Part shown: positions 15,777 to 28,041 of the stretch, in pieces
How the letters are laid out: the number at the start of each line of letters is the position of its first letter
Numbering within the stretch: the first letter of the stretch is position 1
Notes under the pieces: generated by a model
The model's database searches: none
What the model was told of the DNA's origin: nothing
The model's input: only the letters and a program-made list of their open reading frames with translations
NCBI GenBank assembly: GCA_963667505.2
Contig: OY763490.2
Span: forward strand, 186,001 to 250,000
Direction of reading: 5' to 3'
DNA: 64,000 nucleotides
Source: Aldehydirespirator sp963667505
Lineage (GTDB): Bacteria; Actinomycetota; Acidimicrobiia; Acidimicrobiales; Aldehydirespiratoraceae
Program-made: the position numbers and the translations under genes

Positions 15777-18700
15777 GTGTTCCCCGCCCGTGCGGGGGTG
15801 AGCCCACCGCCCTGGCGATCCGGCCGCGCTACTCGAGGTGTTCCCCGCCCGTGCGGGGGTGAGCCCGGCGAGCTGCCCGGCGCCGCCGCCACCATCGAGT
15901 GTTCCCCGCCCGTGCGGGGGTGAGCCGACGTGCACGATCCCGAATTGGACCGCCCGCCCGTGTTCCCCGCCCGTGCGGGGGTGAGCCGACCTGCATGGCG
16001 CGGCCGTAGCTGTCCGCGGCGTGTTCCCCGCCCGTGCGGGGGTGAGCCCCGCAGAGCCGAGCGCAGTGTGGTGGTGCCGCGGTGTTCCCCGCCCGTGCGG
16101 GGGTGAGCCCGCCTTCCAGCCGTCGGCCCATGACAGGCCGCCGTGTTCCCCGCCCGTGCGGGGGTGAGCCGGAAGGAGCCGATCATGGCTTACAACAACT
16201 CGGGTGTTCCCCGCCCGTGCGGGGGTGAGCCGATCGTCGAGGCTCTGGTGGAGCGGGGCTCCAGGTGTTCCCCGCCCGTGCGGGGGTGAGCCGGACGGCG
16301 AGGTCACCTCATTCGTCGAGGTGACGTGTTCCCCGCCCGTGCGGGGGTGAGCCCATCGACTCGCCGAGTCCGTCGGCGTCGTGGCCGTGTTCCCCGCCCG
16401 TGCGGGGGTGAGCCGGCGTTCCATGCGGCAGTGTCCCTCGCAGCGAGGTGTTCCCCGCCCGTGCGGGGGTGAGCCGAGTGGCCGCTCATTGCGGCTCACC
16501 GTGTAGGAGTGTTCCCCGCCCGTGCGGGGGTGAGCCCGCCCAGCTGCCCGGGCTGTCGGCCACGGGCCAGTGTTCCCCGCCCGTGCGGGGGTGAGCCCAC
16601 GGTGGCGAACTCCTCCCTCACCGCCGTCCGGTGTTCCCCGCCCGTGCGGGGGTGAGCCGGGGATCATCCCCGACATTGACGTCGTCGTGACGTGTTCCCC
16701 GCCCGTGCGGGGGTGAGCCCTGGATCACCACAGTGCGGATCACCGGATTGTTGTGTTCCCCGCCCGTGCGGGGGTGAGCCAGTGAGGCTGAGCGCAGCCG
16801 TGACCACAGGCAGGTGTTCCCCGCCCGTGCGGGGGTGAGCCGCTCTTGTCCACGCCGTCCAACAGGTTGTTGAGGTGTTCCCCGCCCGTGCGGGGGTGAG
16901 CCCGCCGAGACGGTTTCGACAGCCACACCGGAGATGTGTTCCCCGCCCGTGCGGGGGTGAGCCGGGGATGGTCCTCTCCCGCCTGTTGACCAGCCCGTGT
17001 TCCCCGCCCGTGCGGGGGTGAGCCGTCGGTGAAGGCCCGCAGCCGGTTGACCGCCACGTGTTCCCCGCCCGTGCGGGGGTGAGCCCAGGTCGACCAGCTC
17101 TCGCCCCGTCAAGTGGTAGTGTTCCCCGCCCGTGCGGGGGTGAGCCGGTGATGATCCTGTCGTAATCCCACGCCCCGTCGTGTTCCCCGCCCGTGCGGGG
17201 GTGAGCCGGTGAGCCCCCGGCTGATCTCGTGGGCCAGGTCGTGTTCCCCGCCCGTGCGGGGGTGAGCCCCCCCGATGCACGCCTTTGGGGCCAAGGCTTC
17301 GGTGTTCCCCGCCCGTGCGGGGGTGAGCCCGCTGCTCCAACCGATCGATGTGCGAGAAGCTGGTGTTCCCCGCCCGTGCGGGGGTGAGCCAGCACCGTTT
17401 GCCACTTGTCGCAACCCCCGTGCCGTGTTCCCCGCCCGTGCGGGGGTGAGCCGTTCCGGGAGGCGGAGGAGGGCGACGCTATGCGGTGTTCCCCGCCCGT
17501 GCGGGGGTGAGCCCACCCTCGAGGCGACCGCCACAGACTGTCTGCGGTGTTCCCCGCCCGTGCGGGGGTGAGCCGTGGTAGGCCACGTCGCTCCACCCCT
17601 TGGTGACGTGTTCCCCGCCCGTGCGGGGGTGAGCCGCCCGGCCCAATCCCCGGCCAGACATCTATCTTGTGTTCCCCGCCCGTGCGGGGGTGAGCCGGCC
17701 ATGCGCCACTGGCTGGGGTCGTGCAGATCGTGTTCCCCGCCCGTGCGGGGGTGAGCCGCTGGCGGGCATGGAGGAGCCCCACTCGACGTAGTGTTCCCCG
17801 CCCGTGCGGGGGTGAGCCCGTCTTGAGGCCGCCGTGCTGGGGCAGGCCGGAGTGTTCCCCGCCCGTGCGGGGGTGAGCCGTGGTAGGCCACGTCGCTCCA
17901 CCCCTTGGTGACGTGTTCCCCGCCCGTGCGGGGGTGAGCCGACCGACCTGACCAATGCCGAGGTGATGGACGAGTGTTCCCCGCCCGTGCGGGGGTGAGC
18001 CCGACTGGGGGATCGAGACCCTGATCGGCATCGCGTGTTCCCCGCCCGTGCGGGGGTGAGCCCATGTCCGCCAGCTTCTCGCACATCGACCGGCTGTGTT
18101 CCCCGCCCGTGCGGGGGTGAGCCCGGCAGCGGCCGTGACTACGCCTACTTCTACCGGTGTTCCCCGCCCGTGCGGGGGTGAGCCCCAGCCGGAGGGGATC
18201 TTCCCGTTCGTGACGGCGTGTTCCCCGCCCGTGCGGGGGTGAGCCCCGAAGTGGGACGACATGTCGATCCTCGGCCCGGTGTTCCCCGCCCGTGCGGGGG
18301 TGAGCCCCCGTTGGTGTCAACGACCGCGCCGTCGCCGTGGTGTTCCCCGCCCGTGCGGGGGTGAGCCCGCCGGGTTCGAGTCGTTCACCCCGACGCTGGT
18401 GTGTTCCCCGCCCGTGCGGGGGTGAGCCCTACCTGCAGGTCACGCGGCCCGGATGTACGCGGTGTTCCCCGCCCGTGCGGGGGTGAGCCACGGGTCCGCC
18501 GAGCGATGACGAAACGGGCACGGTGTTCCCCGCCCGTGCGGGGGTGAGCCGTTCCCCATCGTGCTGGCCGACCCGGCGTCCTAGTGTTCCCCGCCCGTGC
18601 GGGGGTGAGCCCGGGACGGCGTATGGGGCGGCAAGCCTGCCAACGTGTTCCCCGCCCGTGCGGGGGTGAGCCCAGCCTCATCTGATCCGTCTCACATGCG

Positions 18701-21700
18701 AGACGGTGTTCCCCGCCCGTGCGGGGGTGAGCCTCCCACCGCCACCGAAACGTTCAGTTCGGCGCTGTGTTCCCCGCCCGTGCGGGGGTGAGCCCTGATC
18801 ACCCTCTCCCAGACACACACGCCGTCGGTGTTCCCCGCCCGTGCGGGGGTGAGCCCGCGGGGATGAGGGCGAGCCCGCTGAGGCTGAGGTGTTCCCCGCC
18901 CGTGCGGGGGTGAGCCTGGGACCACGCCGAGCAGGCGAACGTGGTCACGGTGTTCCCCGCCCGTGCGGGGGTGAGCCCGGGGCGTGGCTTGCCACCGCCG
19001 ACAAGGCCACCGTGTTCCCCGCCCGTGCGGGGGTGAGCCAAGACGCTCACGGTCGATGCGGGTCATCGCAGCCAGTGTTCCCCGCCCGTGCGGGGGGTGA
19101 GCCCCGATGCTGGCCGCGGCCGAGCGGTGCAAGGAGGTGTTCCCCGCCCGTGCGGGGGTGAGCCCCAGGCGGCGGCCATGGCCACCAGATGCCAGTTGTG
19201 TTCCCCGCCCGTGCGGGGGTGAGCCCAGCGGACGGTCTCAGCGGCGGCGCTGCCACGGGGTGTTCCCCGCCCGTGCGGGGGTGAGCCGGAGTCCACCGTG
19301 GCTATGAGCGGCGGCGAAGTGTGTTCCCCGCCCGTGCGGGGGTGAGCCCGTGAACCCTTCGCCCACCGCGTCAGGCCAGTCGTGTTCCCCGCCCGTGCGG
19401 GGGTGAGCCTTCGCGTGTCTGAGTCTCGCCGTCAGGCAGGATGTGTTCCCCGCCCGTGCGGGGGTGAGCCAGAGGCGGTGGCGCTGTGAGGGCGAGTGTG
19501 CGAGTGTTCCCCGCCCGTGCGGGGGTGAGCCTGCCCTGCGGCCAGCGCCCGTGTCCTCACTTGGGTGTTCCCCGCCCGTGCGGGGGTGAGCCCCGTCGAG
19601 GCAGGCAGTACGCCGGGTATGTCAAGTGTTCCCCGCCCGTGCGGGGGTGAGCCCTCCTCCACGTCGGTGAGCCCGGAGTCGCCGGGGTGTTCCCCGCCCG
19701 TGCGGGGGTGAGCCCGGCTCGATGTCCACAGCGTCGAGGTCGGTGTTGTGTTCCCCGCCCGTGCGGGGGTGAGCCCGCCCCGGTCACCCGAAGCTCGACG
19801 CTGTGCATGTGTTCCCCGCCCGTGCGGGGGTGAGCCGTCTCCTCCCACCGTGTCGGCCTCCAAGCTGGTGTGTTCCCCGCCCGTGCGGGGGTGAGCCCTC
19901 GCCGAGCGCCACATCGATCAGCCCGGTCAGGTGTTCCCCGCCCGTGCGGGGGTGAGCCGCTGTACAGCGCCACCGGGCAGGTCAACGCAAGGTGTTCCCC
20001 GCCCGTGCGGGGGTGAGCCCCGTTGGCAGCGCATCATCACCGACCCTAACGAGTGTTCCCCGCCCGTGCGGGGGTGAGCCCTCCACTGTGGCCTTGCGGC
20101 CGAGCCTTCTCTGGTGTTCCCCGCCCGTGCGGGGGTGAGCCGTCGCGCCACGCTGTCACGCCGTCAGCGGCGATGTGTTCCCCGCCCGTGCGGGGGTGAG
20201 CCGTGTCCGGCGATGCTGTGCTGGTGGTGACCACCGTGTTCCCCGCCCGTGCGGGGGTGAGCCCTTGGGCGTCGTCTGTGCGTACAGCAGGAAGAAGTGT
20301 TCCCCGCCCGTGCGGGGGTGAGCCCACGATGCCGGTGATCAGCCCCTGGAAGTAGGCGTGTTCCCCGCCCGTGCGGGGGTGAGCCGCGCATGATCACCGT
20401 AGCGAACGCGAAGTTGCCGTGTTCCCCGCCCGTGCGGGGGTGAGCCGTTGGCTGCGGTCAGCACCACCAGCGGCCGCTCGTGTTCCCCGCCCGTGCGGGG
20501 GTGAGCCCGCCGCAAGGGTGCAGCACGCCCGTTACGCCCAGTGTTCCCCGCCCGTGCGGGGGTGAGCCCGGCAGCACCACCTTCACCAGCCGTGTGCTGG
20601 AGTGTTCCCCGCCCGTGCGGGGGTGAGCCCGGCCGAGCGTGGCCAGCTCCTCGGTGATGTGGGTGTTCCCCGCCCGTGCGGGGGTGAGCCCGCGTGGAGC
20701 CGCGAAGACTCCGGCAAGTGGATGTGGTTCCCCGCCCGTGCGGGGGTGAGCCGGTCATGATGGCCGACGGCGGCGACACGTGGGGGTGTTCCCCGCCCGT
20801 GCGGGGGTGAGCCCCCGGCCGGGCCGCACCATCAGGTGAAGCTGAAGTGTTCCCCGCCCGTGCGGGGGTGAGCCCTCCCTTCGGCTGTCGGTGTCGCGGC
20901 CCCGCACGTGTTCCCCGCCCGTGCGGGGGTGAGCCCAGCACCGTGAGGTTGGCGCTCATGGCCTGCGAGTGTTCCCCGCCCGTGCGGGGGTGAGCCCCCC
21001 ACCAGCGCTGTGGGTCACCTCATCGGCGGAGGTGTTCCCCGCCCGTGCGGGGGGTGAGCCCCCCACCAGCGCTGTGGTCACCTCATCGGCGGAGGTGTTC
21101 CCCGCCCGTGCGGGGGTGAGCCCGCCGAGACCGTCTCGACGGCCACGCCGGAGATGTGTTCCCTGCCCGTGCGGGGGTGAGCCCTGGACACCGGCTCTTG
21201 GCTCAAGGTTTCCCTCGTGTTCCCCCGCCCGTGCGGGGGTGAGCCGTCGACGGCGATCACCAGCCTGCTTCCCCGCAGGTGTTCCCCGCCCGTGCGGGGG
21301 TGAGCCCGCCGTCCTGGAGGACGCAGCGCTAGACATCCTGTGTTCCCCGCCCCGTGCGGGGGTGAGCCCCCTAAGATCACCAGCTACATAGGCTCTGGTG
21401 GGTGTTCCCCGCCCGTGCGGGGGTGAGCCCTACGGGTGGCGGTGATAGTGCGGCCATCCCCCGTGTTCCCCGCCCGTGCGGGGGTGAGCCCTTCGGGGTC
21501 GCCCACAACCGCAGGCTGAAGGAGTGTTCCCCGCCCGTGCGGGGGTGAGCCTGCGGTGAGGGAGGGGCTGACGCCCTTCCTCCAGTGTTTCCCCGCCCGT
21601 GCGGGGGTGAGCCCAGCGACGAACCCGCCGCGGCCCACTAGGCGATGTGTTCCCCGCCCGTGCGGGGGTGAGCCGCGCAGCACGCCCGGTATCAGCCCAG

Positions 21701-24700
21701 CGAGACGGTGTTTCCCGCCCGTGCGGGGGTGAGCCGTGCTAGCACTCCTAAACAACATGGCCGACGCTGTGTTCCCCGCCCGTGCGGGGGTGAGCCCCCT
21801 GATCCCAGACGCTGCCAGCTTCGCACATGGTGTTCCCCGCCCGTGCGGGGGTGAGCCCGCAGCGTACGGACGGCCGTGCGCGTTGGTGGCGTGTTCCCCG
21901 CCCGTGCGGGGGTGAGCCCGGATGATGCGGCCCGGACGGATTCGTGGTGCAGTGTTCCCCGCCCGTGCGGGGGTGAGCCTAGACGGCCAGATCGCCGAGC
22001 GTGTCGAAGATCGTGTTTCCCCGCCCGTGCGGGGGTGAGCCCGCGATACGCCGGTTCAGATCCACTGTGGTCATGTGTTCCCCGCCCGTGCGGGGGTGAG
22101 CCCGCAGGGCCTGTCGCCGAGGTCGAGATCGGCTCGTGTTCCCCGCCCGTGCGGGGGTGAGCCCACTGACGGCGTGCCGTTGATCACCTTCATGTCGTGT
22201 TCCCCGCCCGTGCGGGGGTGAGCCCGTCACCGAGCCGGTGGTGATGTCGCCGATAGGGTGTTCCCCGCCCGTGCGGGGGTGAGCCCGGCATCACGCCCTC
22301 CTTGCGATTAAGGCGGCAGTGTTCCCCGCCCGTGCGGGGGTGAGCCGGGGCACACCCGAGAGATCGGCGCGGCCCGGACGTGTTCCCCGCCCGTGCGGGG
22401 GTGAGCCGCTGTACAGCTTCGCGCCTGCCAGCAGCAGCCAGTGTTCCCCGCCCGTGCGGGGGTGAGCCGTGACCCGCGGCGTGAAGCTGAAGCGGTGGGA
22501 GGTGTTCCCCGCCCGTGCGGGGGTGAGCCCAGCCGGAACACGCTCTTGAGCCCGGCCCCGTAGTGTTCCCCGCCCGTGCGGGGGTGAGCCCGCGCTGGCC
22601 GCCCGCGCCGGGCTGGACCCGCGGTGTTCCCCGCCCGTGCGGGGGTGAGCCCGGCTCTCCCCCGACGCCGAGGACGACGACGAGGTGTTCCCCGCCCGTG
22701 CGGGGGTGAGCCCGCTGTCGGCCTGCCGCAGGAGGCGCTGCTGCGGTGTTCCCCGCCCGTGCGGGGGTGAGCCCGACCACCACACCGGCACCGTCGCCGG
22801 CGAGTGGTGTTCCCCGCCCGTGCGGGGGTGAGCCCGCCTTGGTGTCGGCCCGGCCTTGGGTGCCGGTGTGTTCCCCGCCCGTGCGGGGGTGAGCCCGCGG
22901 CAGACGCCTTGAACGCCTTGTTCAGTTGGTGTTCCCCGCCCGTGCGGGGGTGAGCCACGCCGATTCGGGGCCCCTATGGGGCGACGGTGGGTGTTCCCCG
23001 CCCGTGCGGGGGTGAGCCGGGTCTGACGCTGGTGGAGCTGATCCGCAAGTTGTGTTCCCCGCCCGTGCGGGGGTGAGCCGGCGACCGCCGACTCGACCGC
23101 ATCCAAGGTCGCGTGTTCCCCGCCCGTGCGGGGGTGAGCCGCCATGACGCTCAGACAGCGCAGGGTGCACCCAGTGTTCCCCGCCCGTGCGGGGGGTGAG
23201 CCGACGTTGTCTCGGGGGACGCCTGCGGAAAGGTCGCGTGTTCCCCCGCCCGTGCGGGGGTGAGCCCGCGTCGAGGGCCAGGCCGGGGATCAGCCACAGG
23301 TGTTCCCCGCCCGTGCGGGGGTGAGCCCGGTTGTGGGAGCTGATCGCGGCGACTCCGAGCGTGTTCCCCGCCCGTGCGGGGGTGAGCCCGAGGGCGGCGC
23401 CGGCGTCGGACAGCGCAAGGGGTGTTCCCCGCCCGTGCGGGGGTGAGCCCAGCGGGCTGGCGGTAGAGGAGGCTGATGCGCTGTGTTCCCCGCCCGTGCG
23501 GGGGTGAGCCCAGTGCGGGTGAGGCTATGCCCGGCACCATCGTGTGTTCCCCGCCCGTGCGGGGGTGAGCCCAGCTGTCCGCCCTGCACGCCCTCCATAC
23601 GGTCGTGTTCCCCGCCCGTGCGGGGGTGAGCCCAGGGGGATTTCGCCGGGGGCGGCGGCGCTGATGGTGTTCCCCGCCCGTGCGGGGGTGAGCCCTCCAG
23701 CGGCTTGAGCGCCTCCTCGGCGTAACGGTGTTCCCCGCCCGTGCGGGGGTGAGCCGACCGTCCACGTCTCGCATGTGAGACGGATCAGGTGTTCCCCGCC
23801 CGTGCGGGGGTGAGCCCGACGACGGCTGCGAGCCGGCGCTGTGGGTGGAGTGTTCCCCGCCCGTGCGGGGGTGAGCCCATGACCATCTTCCGGGTCGAGA
23901 GGCAGATGGGGTGTTCCCCGCCCGTGCGGGGGTGAGCCGGGCGACGACCCGCCGACGCATCTGCATCTGGCGTGTTCCCCGCCCGTGCGGGGGTGAGCCC
24001 AGCATCAGATCGCCGTCCTCGACAGACACGAAGTGTTCCCCGCCCGTGCGGGGGTGAGCCCCGCATCGCGGACAAGACGGGCGGCGCCCCGGTCGTGTTC
24101 CCCGCCCGTGCGGGGGTGAGCCCTGGACGTTCGAGTGCGGGCAGAGCTGGTATTAGTGTTCCCCGCCCGTGCGGGGGTGAGCCCGCGTGCGACTTCGTGG
24201 ATCCAGACGCTGAGAGGTGTTCCCCGCCCGTGCGGGGGTGAGCCCGGCCCGGCGACGATCAGCCTGCCCGCCGCGTGGTGTTCCCCGCCCGTGCGGGGGT
24301 GAGCCCAGTTTCGCCGCGCTCGCCGCCGCTGACGCCGAGTGTTCCCCGCCCGTGCGGGGGTGAGCCCGGTTGCAGCATCTCCACGACCGCCGGCGAGAAG
24401 TGTTCCCCGCCCGTGCGGGGGTGAGCCCAGCAGATATGAGCCGTCCACCGACGACGCCGCGTGTTCCCCGCCCGTGCGGGGGTGAGCCCGGATCGGCTGC
24501 CCGGACTTAGGCCCGGTCGTGGTGTTCCCCGCCCGTGCGGGGGTGAGCCGACGATCCACTGCACCGGCGGCGAGATCGCATGGTGTTCCCCGCCCGTGCG
24601 GGGGTGAGCCTGCTGGTGGCTGGACCGGGACGCCCATGCGCTGGTGTTCCCCGCCCGTGCGGGGGTGAGCCGTCGACGTTCCTGCGCCGCTCCGCCCGAC

Positions 24701-27700
24701 ACGCGTGTTCCCCGCCCGTGCGGGGGTGAGCCCGAGTACTGGTGCGGCGTGTTGCTTCGGGCCGCGTGTTCCCCGCCCGTGCGGGGGTGAGCCCGCTAGT
24801 CCACTCGGCCGCCTGAGCGACGCGGTGTGTTCCCCGCCCGTGCGGGGGTGAGCCTGCTGGTGGCTGGACCGGGACGCCCATGCGCTGGTGTTCCCCGCCC
24901 GTGCGGGGGTGAGCCGTCGACGTTCCTGCGCCGCTCCGCCCGACACGCGTGTTCCCCGCCCGTGCGGGGGTGAGCCCGAGTACTGGTGCGGCGTGTTGCT
25001 TCGGGCCGCGTGTTCCCCGCCCGTGCGGGGGTGAGCCCGCTAGTCCACTCGGCCGCCTGAGCGACGCGGTGTGTTCCCCGCCCGTGCGGGGGTGAGCCCC
25101 GCGGCATCCCCTCGAGGGCGATCAGCTTCTCGTGTTCCCCGCCCGTGCGGGGGTGAGCCCACGATGAGATCGACGCCGCTGCCCGGCAGGACGTGTTCCC
25201 CGCCCGTGCGGGGGTGAGCCCAGCCGCCACAGCGTCATCGCTCGATCCCCGACCGTGTTCCCCGCCCGTGCGGGGGTGAGCCCCGAGACATTCCGGCCCC
25301 GATGGTCGAGTACCAGTGTTCCCCGCCCGTGCGGGGGTGAGCCCAAGAGCGCGGGCACGGTCCGCAACGCGCTCTCGTGTTCCCCGCCCGTGCGGGGGTG
25401 AGCCGCGGCGTGTCACGTTGCGCCGGGCCGTGTCGTAGTGTTCCCCCGCCCGTGCGGGGGTGAGCCCAGCATCAGATCGCCGTCCTCGACAGACACGAAG
25501 TGTTCCCCGCCCGTGCGGGGGTGAGCCCCGCATCGCGGACAAGACGGGCGGCGCCCCGGTCGTGTTCCCCGCCCGTGCGGGGGTGAGCCGACTACATGTG
25601 CGAGCGGTTCGTGTTGAGCGTGGTGTTCCCCGCCCGTGCGGGGGTGAGCCCCTCATGCTCACCGCGACCGACATGGGCTTCCCGTGTTCCCCGCCCGTGC
25701 GGGGGTGAGCCCGGCGAGCAGCACAGCCCGATGCGCAGCCGGTCGTGTTCCCCGCCCGTGCGGGGGTGAGCCCAGGATGATCTCGCAGAGCGGGACCTTC
25801 TGCTTGTGTTCCCCGCCCGTGCGGGGGTGAGCCCTCGTAAGGGTCGTGACGGACTCCGCTGTCAAGGTGTTCCCCGCCCGTGCGGGGGTGAGCCCATCGG
25901 CGTCCAGCCCTTGTTGCCCCACGAGGTGTGTTCCCCGCCCGTGCGGGGGTGAGCCCGCCTGCCCGCTGCGCACCGACAGCTCCCCGCCGTGTTCCCCGCC
26001 CGTGCGGGGGTGAGCCAGCACGGCGGGAGCAGGTCGTCGCCGAGTTCTGGTGTTCCCCGCCCGTGCGGGGGTGAGCCCAAGGAGGCCGACAATGGCTGAC
26101 CAGACAACAAGTGTTCCCCGCCCGTGCGGGGGTGAGCCCGAACGTCAGCACGTCGCACGCGGCTTGTGCCGGTGTTCCCCGCCCGTGCGGGGGTGAGCCC
26201 GTGGTCTGGGTGGAGGCCCTGCTGTTTGTGGAGGTGTTCCCCGCCCGTGCGGGGGTGAGCCGCGGGCCTGCGCGGCTTCCTGGTGGCGCTGCCAGTGTTC
26301 CCCGCCCGTGCGGGGGTGAGCCGTCCGCGGTGATGGGCATCAGCAACATCGTGTCGTGTTCCCCGCCCGTGCGGGGGTGAGCCGACAGTGAGACAGGTCG
26401 CGGCCGGGCAGGTGTCGTGTTCCCCGCCCGTGCCCGGGTGAGCCGGCCAGAGCCGACGCTTCTGCACCAGCCAGTGGGTGTTCCCCGCCCGTGCGGGGGT
26501 GAGCCGGCCAGAGCCGACGCTTCTGCACCAGCCAGTGGGTGTTCCCCGCCCGTGCGGGGGTGAGCCGTCGCCTTGCAGGAGCCGTCCGACGGCGCGGACG
26601 TGTTCCCCGCCCGTGCGGGGGTGAGCCCACGCTCGCCGCGTGGAGTTCGGTCATGGTGGTGTGTTCCCCGCCCGTGCGGGGGTGAGCCCGAGGAGGACAT
26701 CCAGCGCGCCCAAGACTTCAAGTGTTCCCCGCCCGTGCGGGGGTGAGCCCGCGGCGACGATGTCGGGGGCGTGCTTTGTGAGGTGTTCCCCGCCCGTGCG
26801 GGGGTGAGCCCACCTGCCGCTGCGCGCCGATGTCATCGAGCTGGTGTTCCCCGCCCGTGCGGGGGTGAGCCCGCGGCGACGATGTCGGGGGCGTGCTGTT
26901 TGATGTGTTCCCCCGCCCGTGCGGGGGTGAGCCCGGTCAGTCGCTCGACCACTCAGCCGGACGCCAGTGTTCCCCGCCCGTGCGGGGGTGAGCCCGCCAG
27001 ATCACCCGGAGCGTCGGTGACGGGGTGGTGTTCCCCGCCCGTGCGGGGGTGAGCCGGCCAAGAGGCGATCCGCTGGTGCGATGCCGAGGTGTTCCCCGCC
27101 CGTGCGGGGGTGAGCCCGAAGCCCTGCAAGCCGACCCCGGCTGCATCGAGTGTTCCCCGCCCGTGCGGGGGTGAGCCTGGATGCGCGCCGACGGGACGGT
27201 CACTCAGACGGTGTTCCCCGCCCGTGCGGGGGTGAGCCCTCAGGCAGGCCCCAGACGACACGGCGCGGCAGGTGTTCCCCGCCCGTGCGGGGGTGAGCCC
27301 GGCTGGGCAGGCACGCGGAGCGCTATCTGCGGTGTTCCCCGCCCGTGCGGGGGTGAGCCCGCTGATGCCCGCCGCTCACGAGCCGAGCACCTGTGTTCCC
27401 CGCCCGTGCGGGGGTGAGCCTTGGTAGAGGCCGCCGCCTGCGGCGGTGGGGTCGTGTTCCCCGCCCGTGCGGGGGTGAGCCCGCTTCGGTGAGGCCGGTG
27501 TTCTGCATCGGGCTGTGTTCCCCGCCCGTGCGGGGGTGAGCCCTCTCGCCGGTACCGCTGCCAGTCGGCGTGCGCGTGTTCCCCGCCCGTGCGGGGGTGA
27601 GCCAACGACGCCGGGACGATCACCATCGCCCCGGCGGGTGTTCCCCGCCCGTGCGGGGGTGAGCCCCGCTCCGTCTCGATGCCGCGGTACAGGCTGTCGT

Positions 27701-27902
27701 GTTCCCCGCCCGTGCGGGGGTGAGCCCGGACACGGCGGGCGGTGACGACGATGAAGCCCGTGTTCCCCGCCCGTGCGGGGGTGAGCCGGCCTCGCGTTGG
27801 AGGTGCTGCCAGCGATGATCGTGTTCCCCGCCCGTGCGGGGGTGAGCCCGTCGGCGGCGGCAGCTTCTGGCGCACGCTGAAGTGTTCCCCGCCCGTGCGG
27901 GG
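15777..27902 (+). CRISPR. Type I-E CRISPR array, about 198 spacers
   Basis: The repeat is 28 bp, begins GTGTTCCCC, ends GTGAGCC, and has a CCCCGC/GCGGGG hairpin. The usual period is 61 bp (33-bp spacer). From the first repeat start (15777) to the last (27882) is 12,105 bp, which is 198 periods plus 27 bp of small indels, so about 198 spacers. I saw no repeat variant in roughly the first 54 units; the first is at 19076 (extra G), and extra G, C or T bases or substitutions recur after about 20.7 kb (for example 21032, 21155, 23172, 26417). This gradient and the repeat orientation put the leader side at cas2. The last repeat keeps only 21 nt and is cut by the IS21 element. Several spacers are duplicated, as listed in the findings. 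Confidence 0.98.
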
Positions 27903-28041
27903 TGTCAATGGCCAGTGGGATCTGCCCAGTGGCGGACAGTGGAACTGCCCAGCCGTGGCCAACAGAACTGCCCAGTGGCGGACAGCGGAGTTGCCCACAG
28001 TTCAGTTGGTCAGTGGCGTCACCCCCCTTTCCTGCGGTGGC

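Noticed and set aside
15777..27900. Many long open frames on both strands through the I-E array, giving repeated peptides such as AHPRTGGEH, GSPPHGRGT and LTPARAGNT
   Set aside because: They are translations of the CRISPR repeat in different frames and have no starts or homology of their own.
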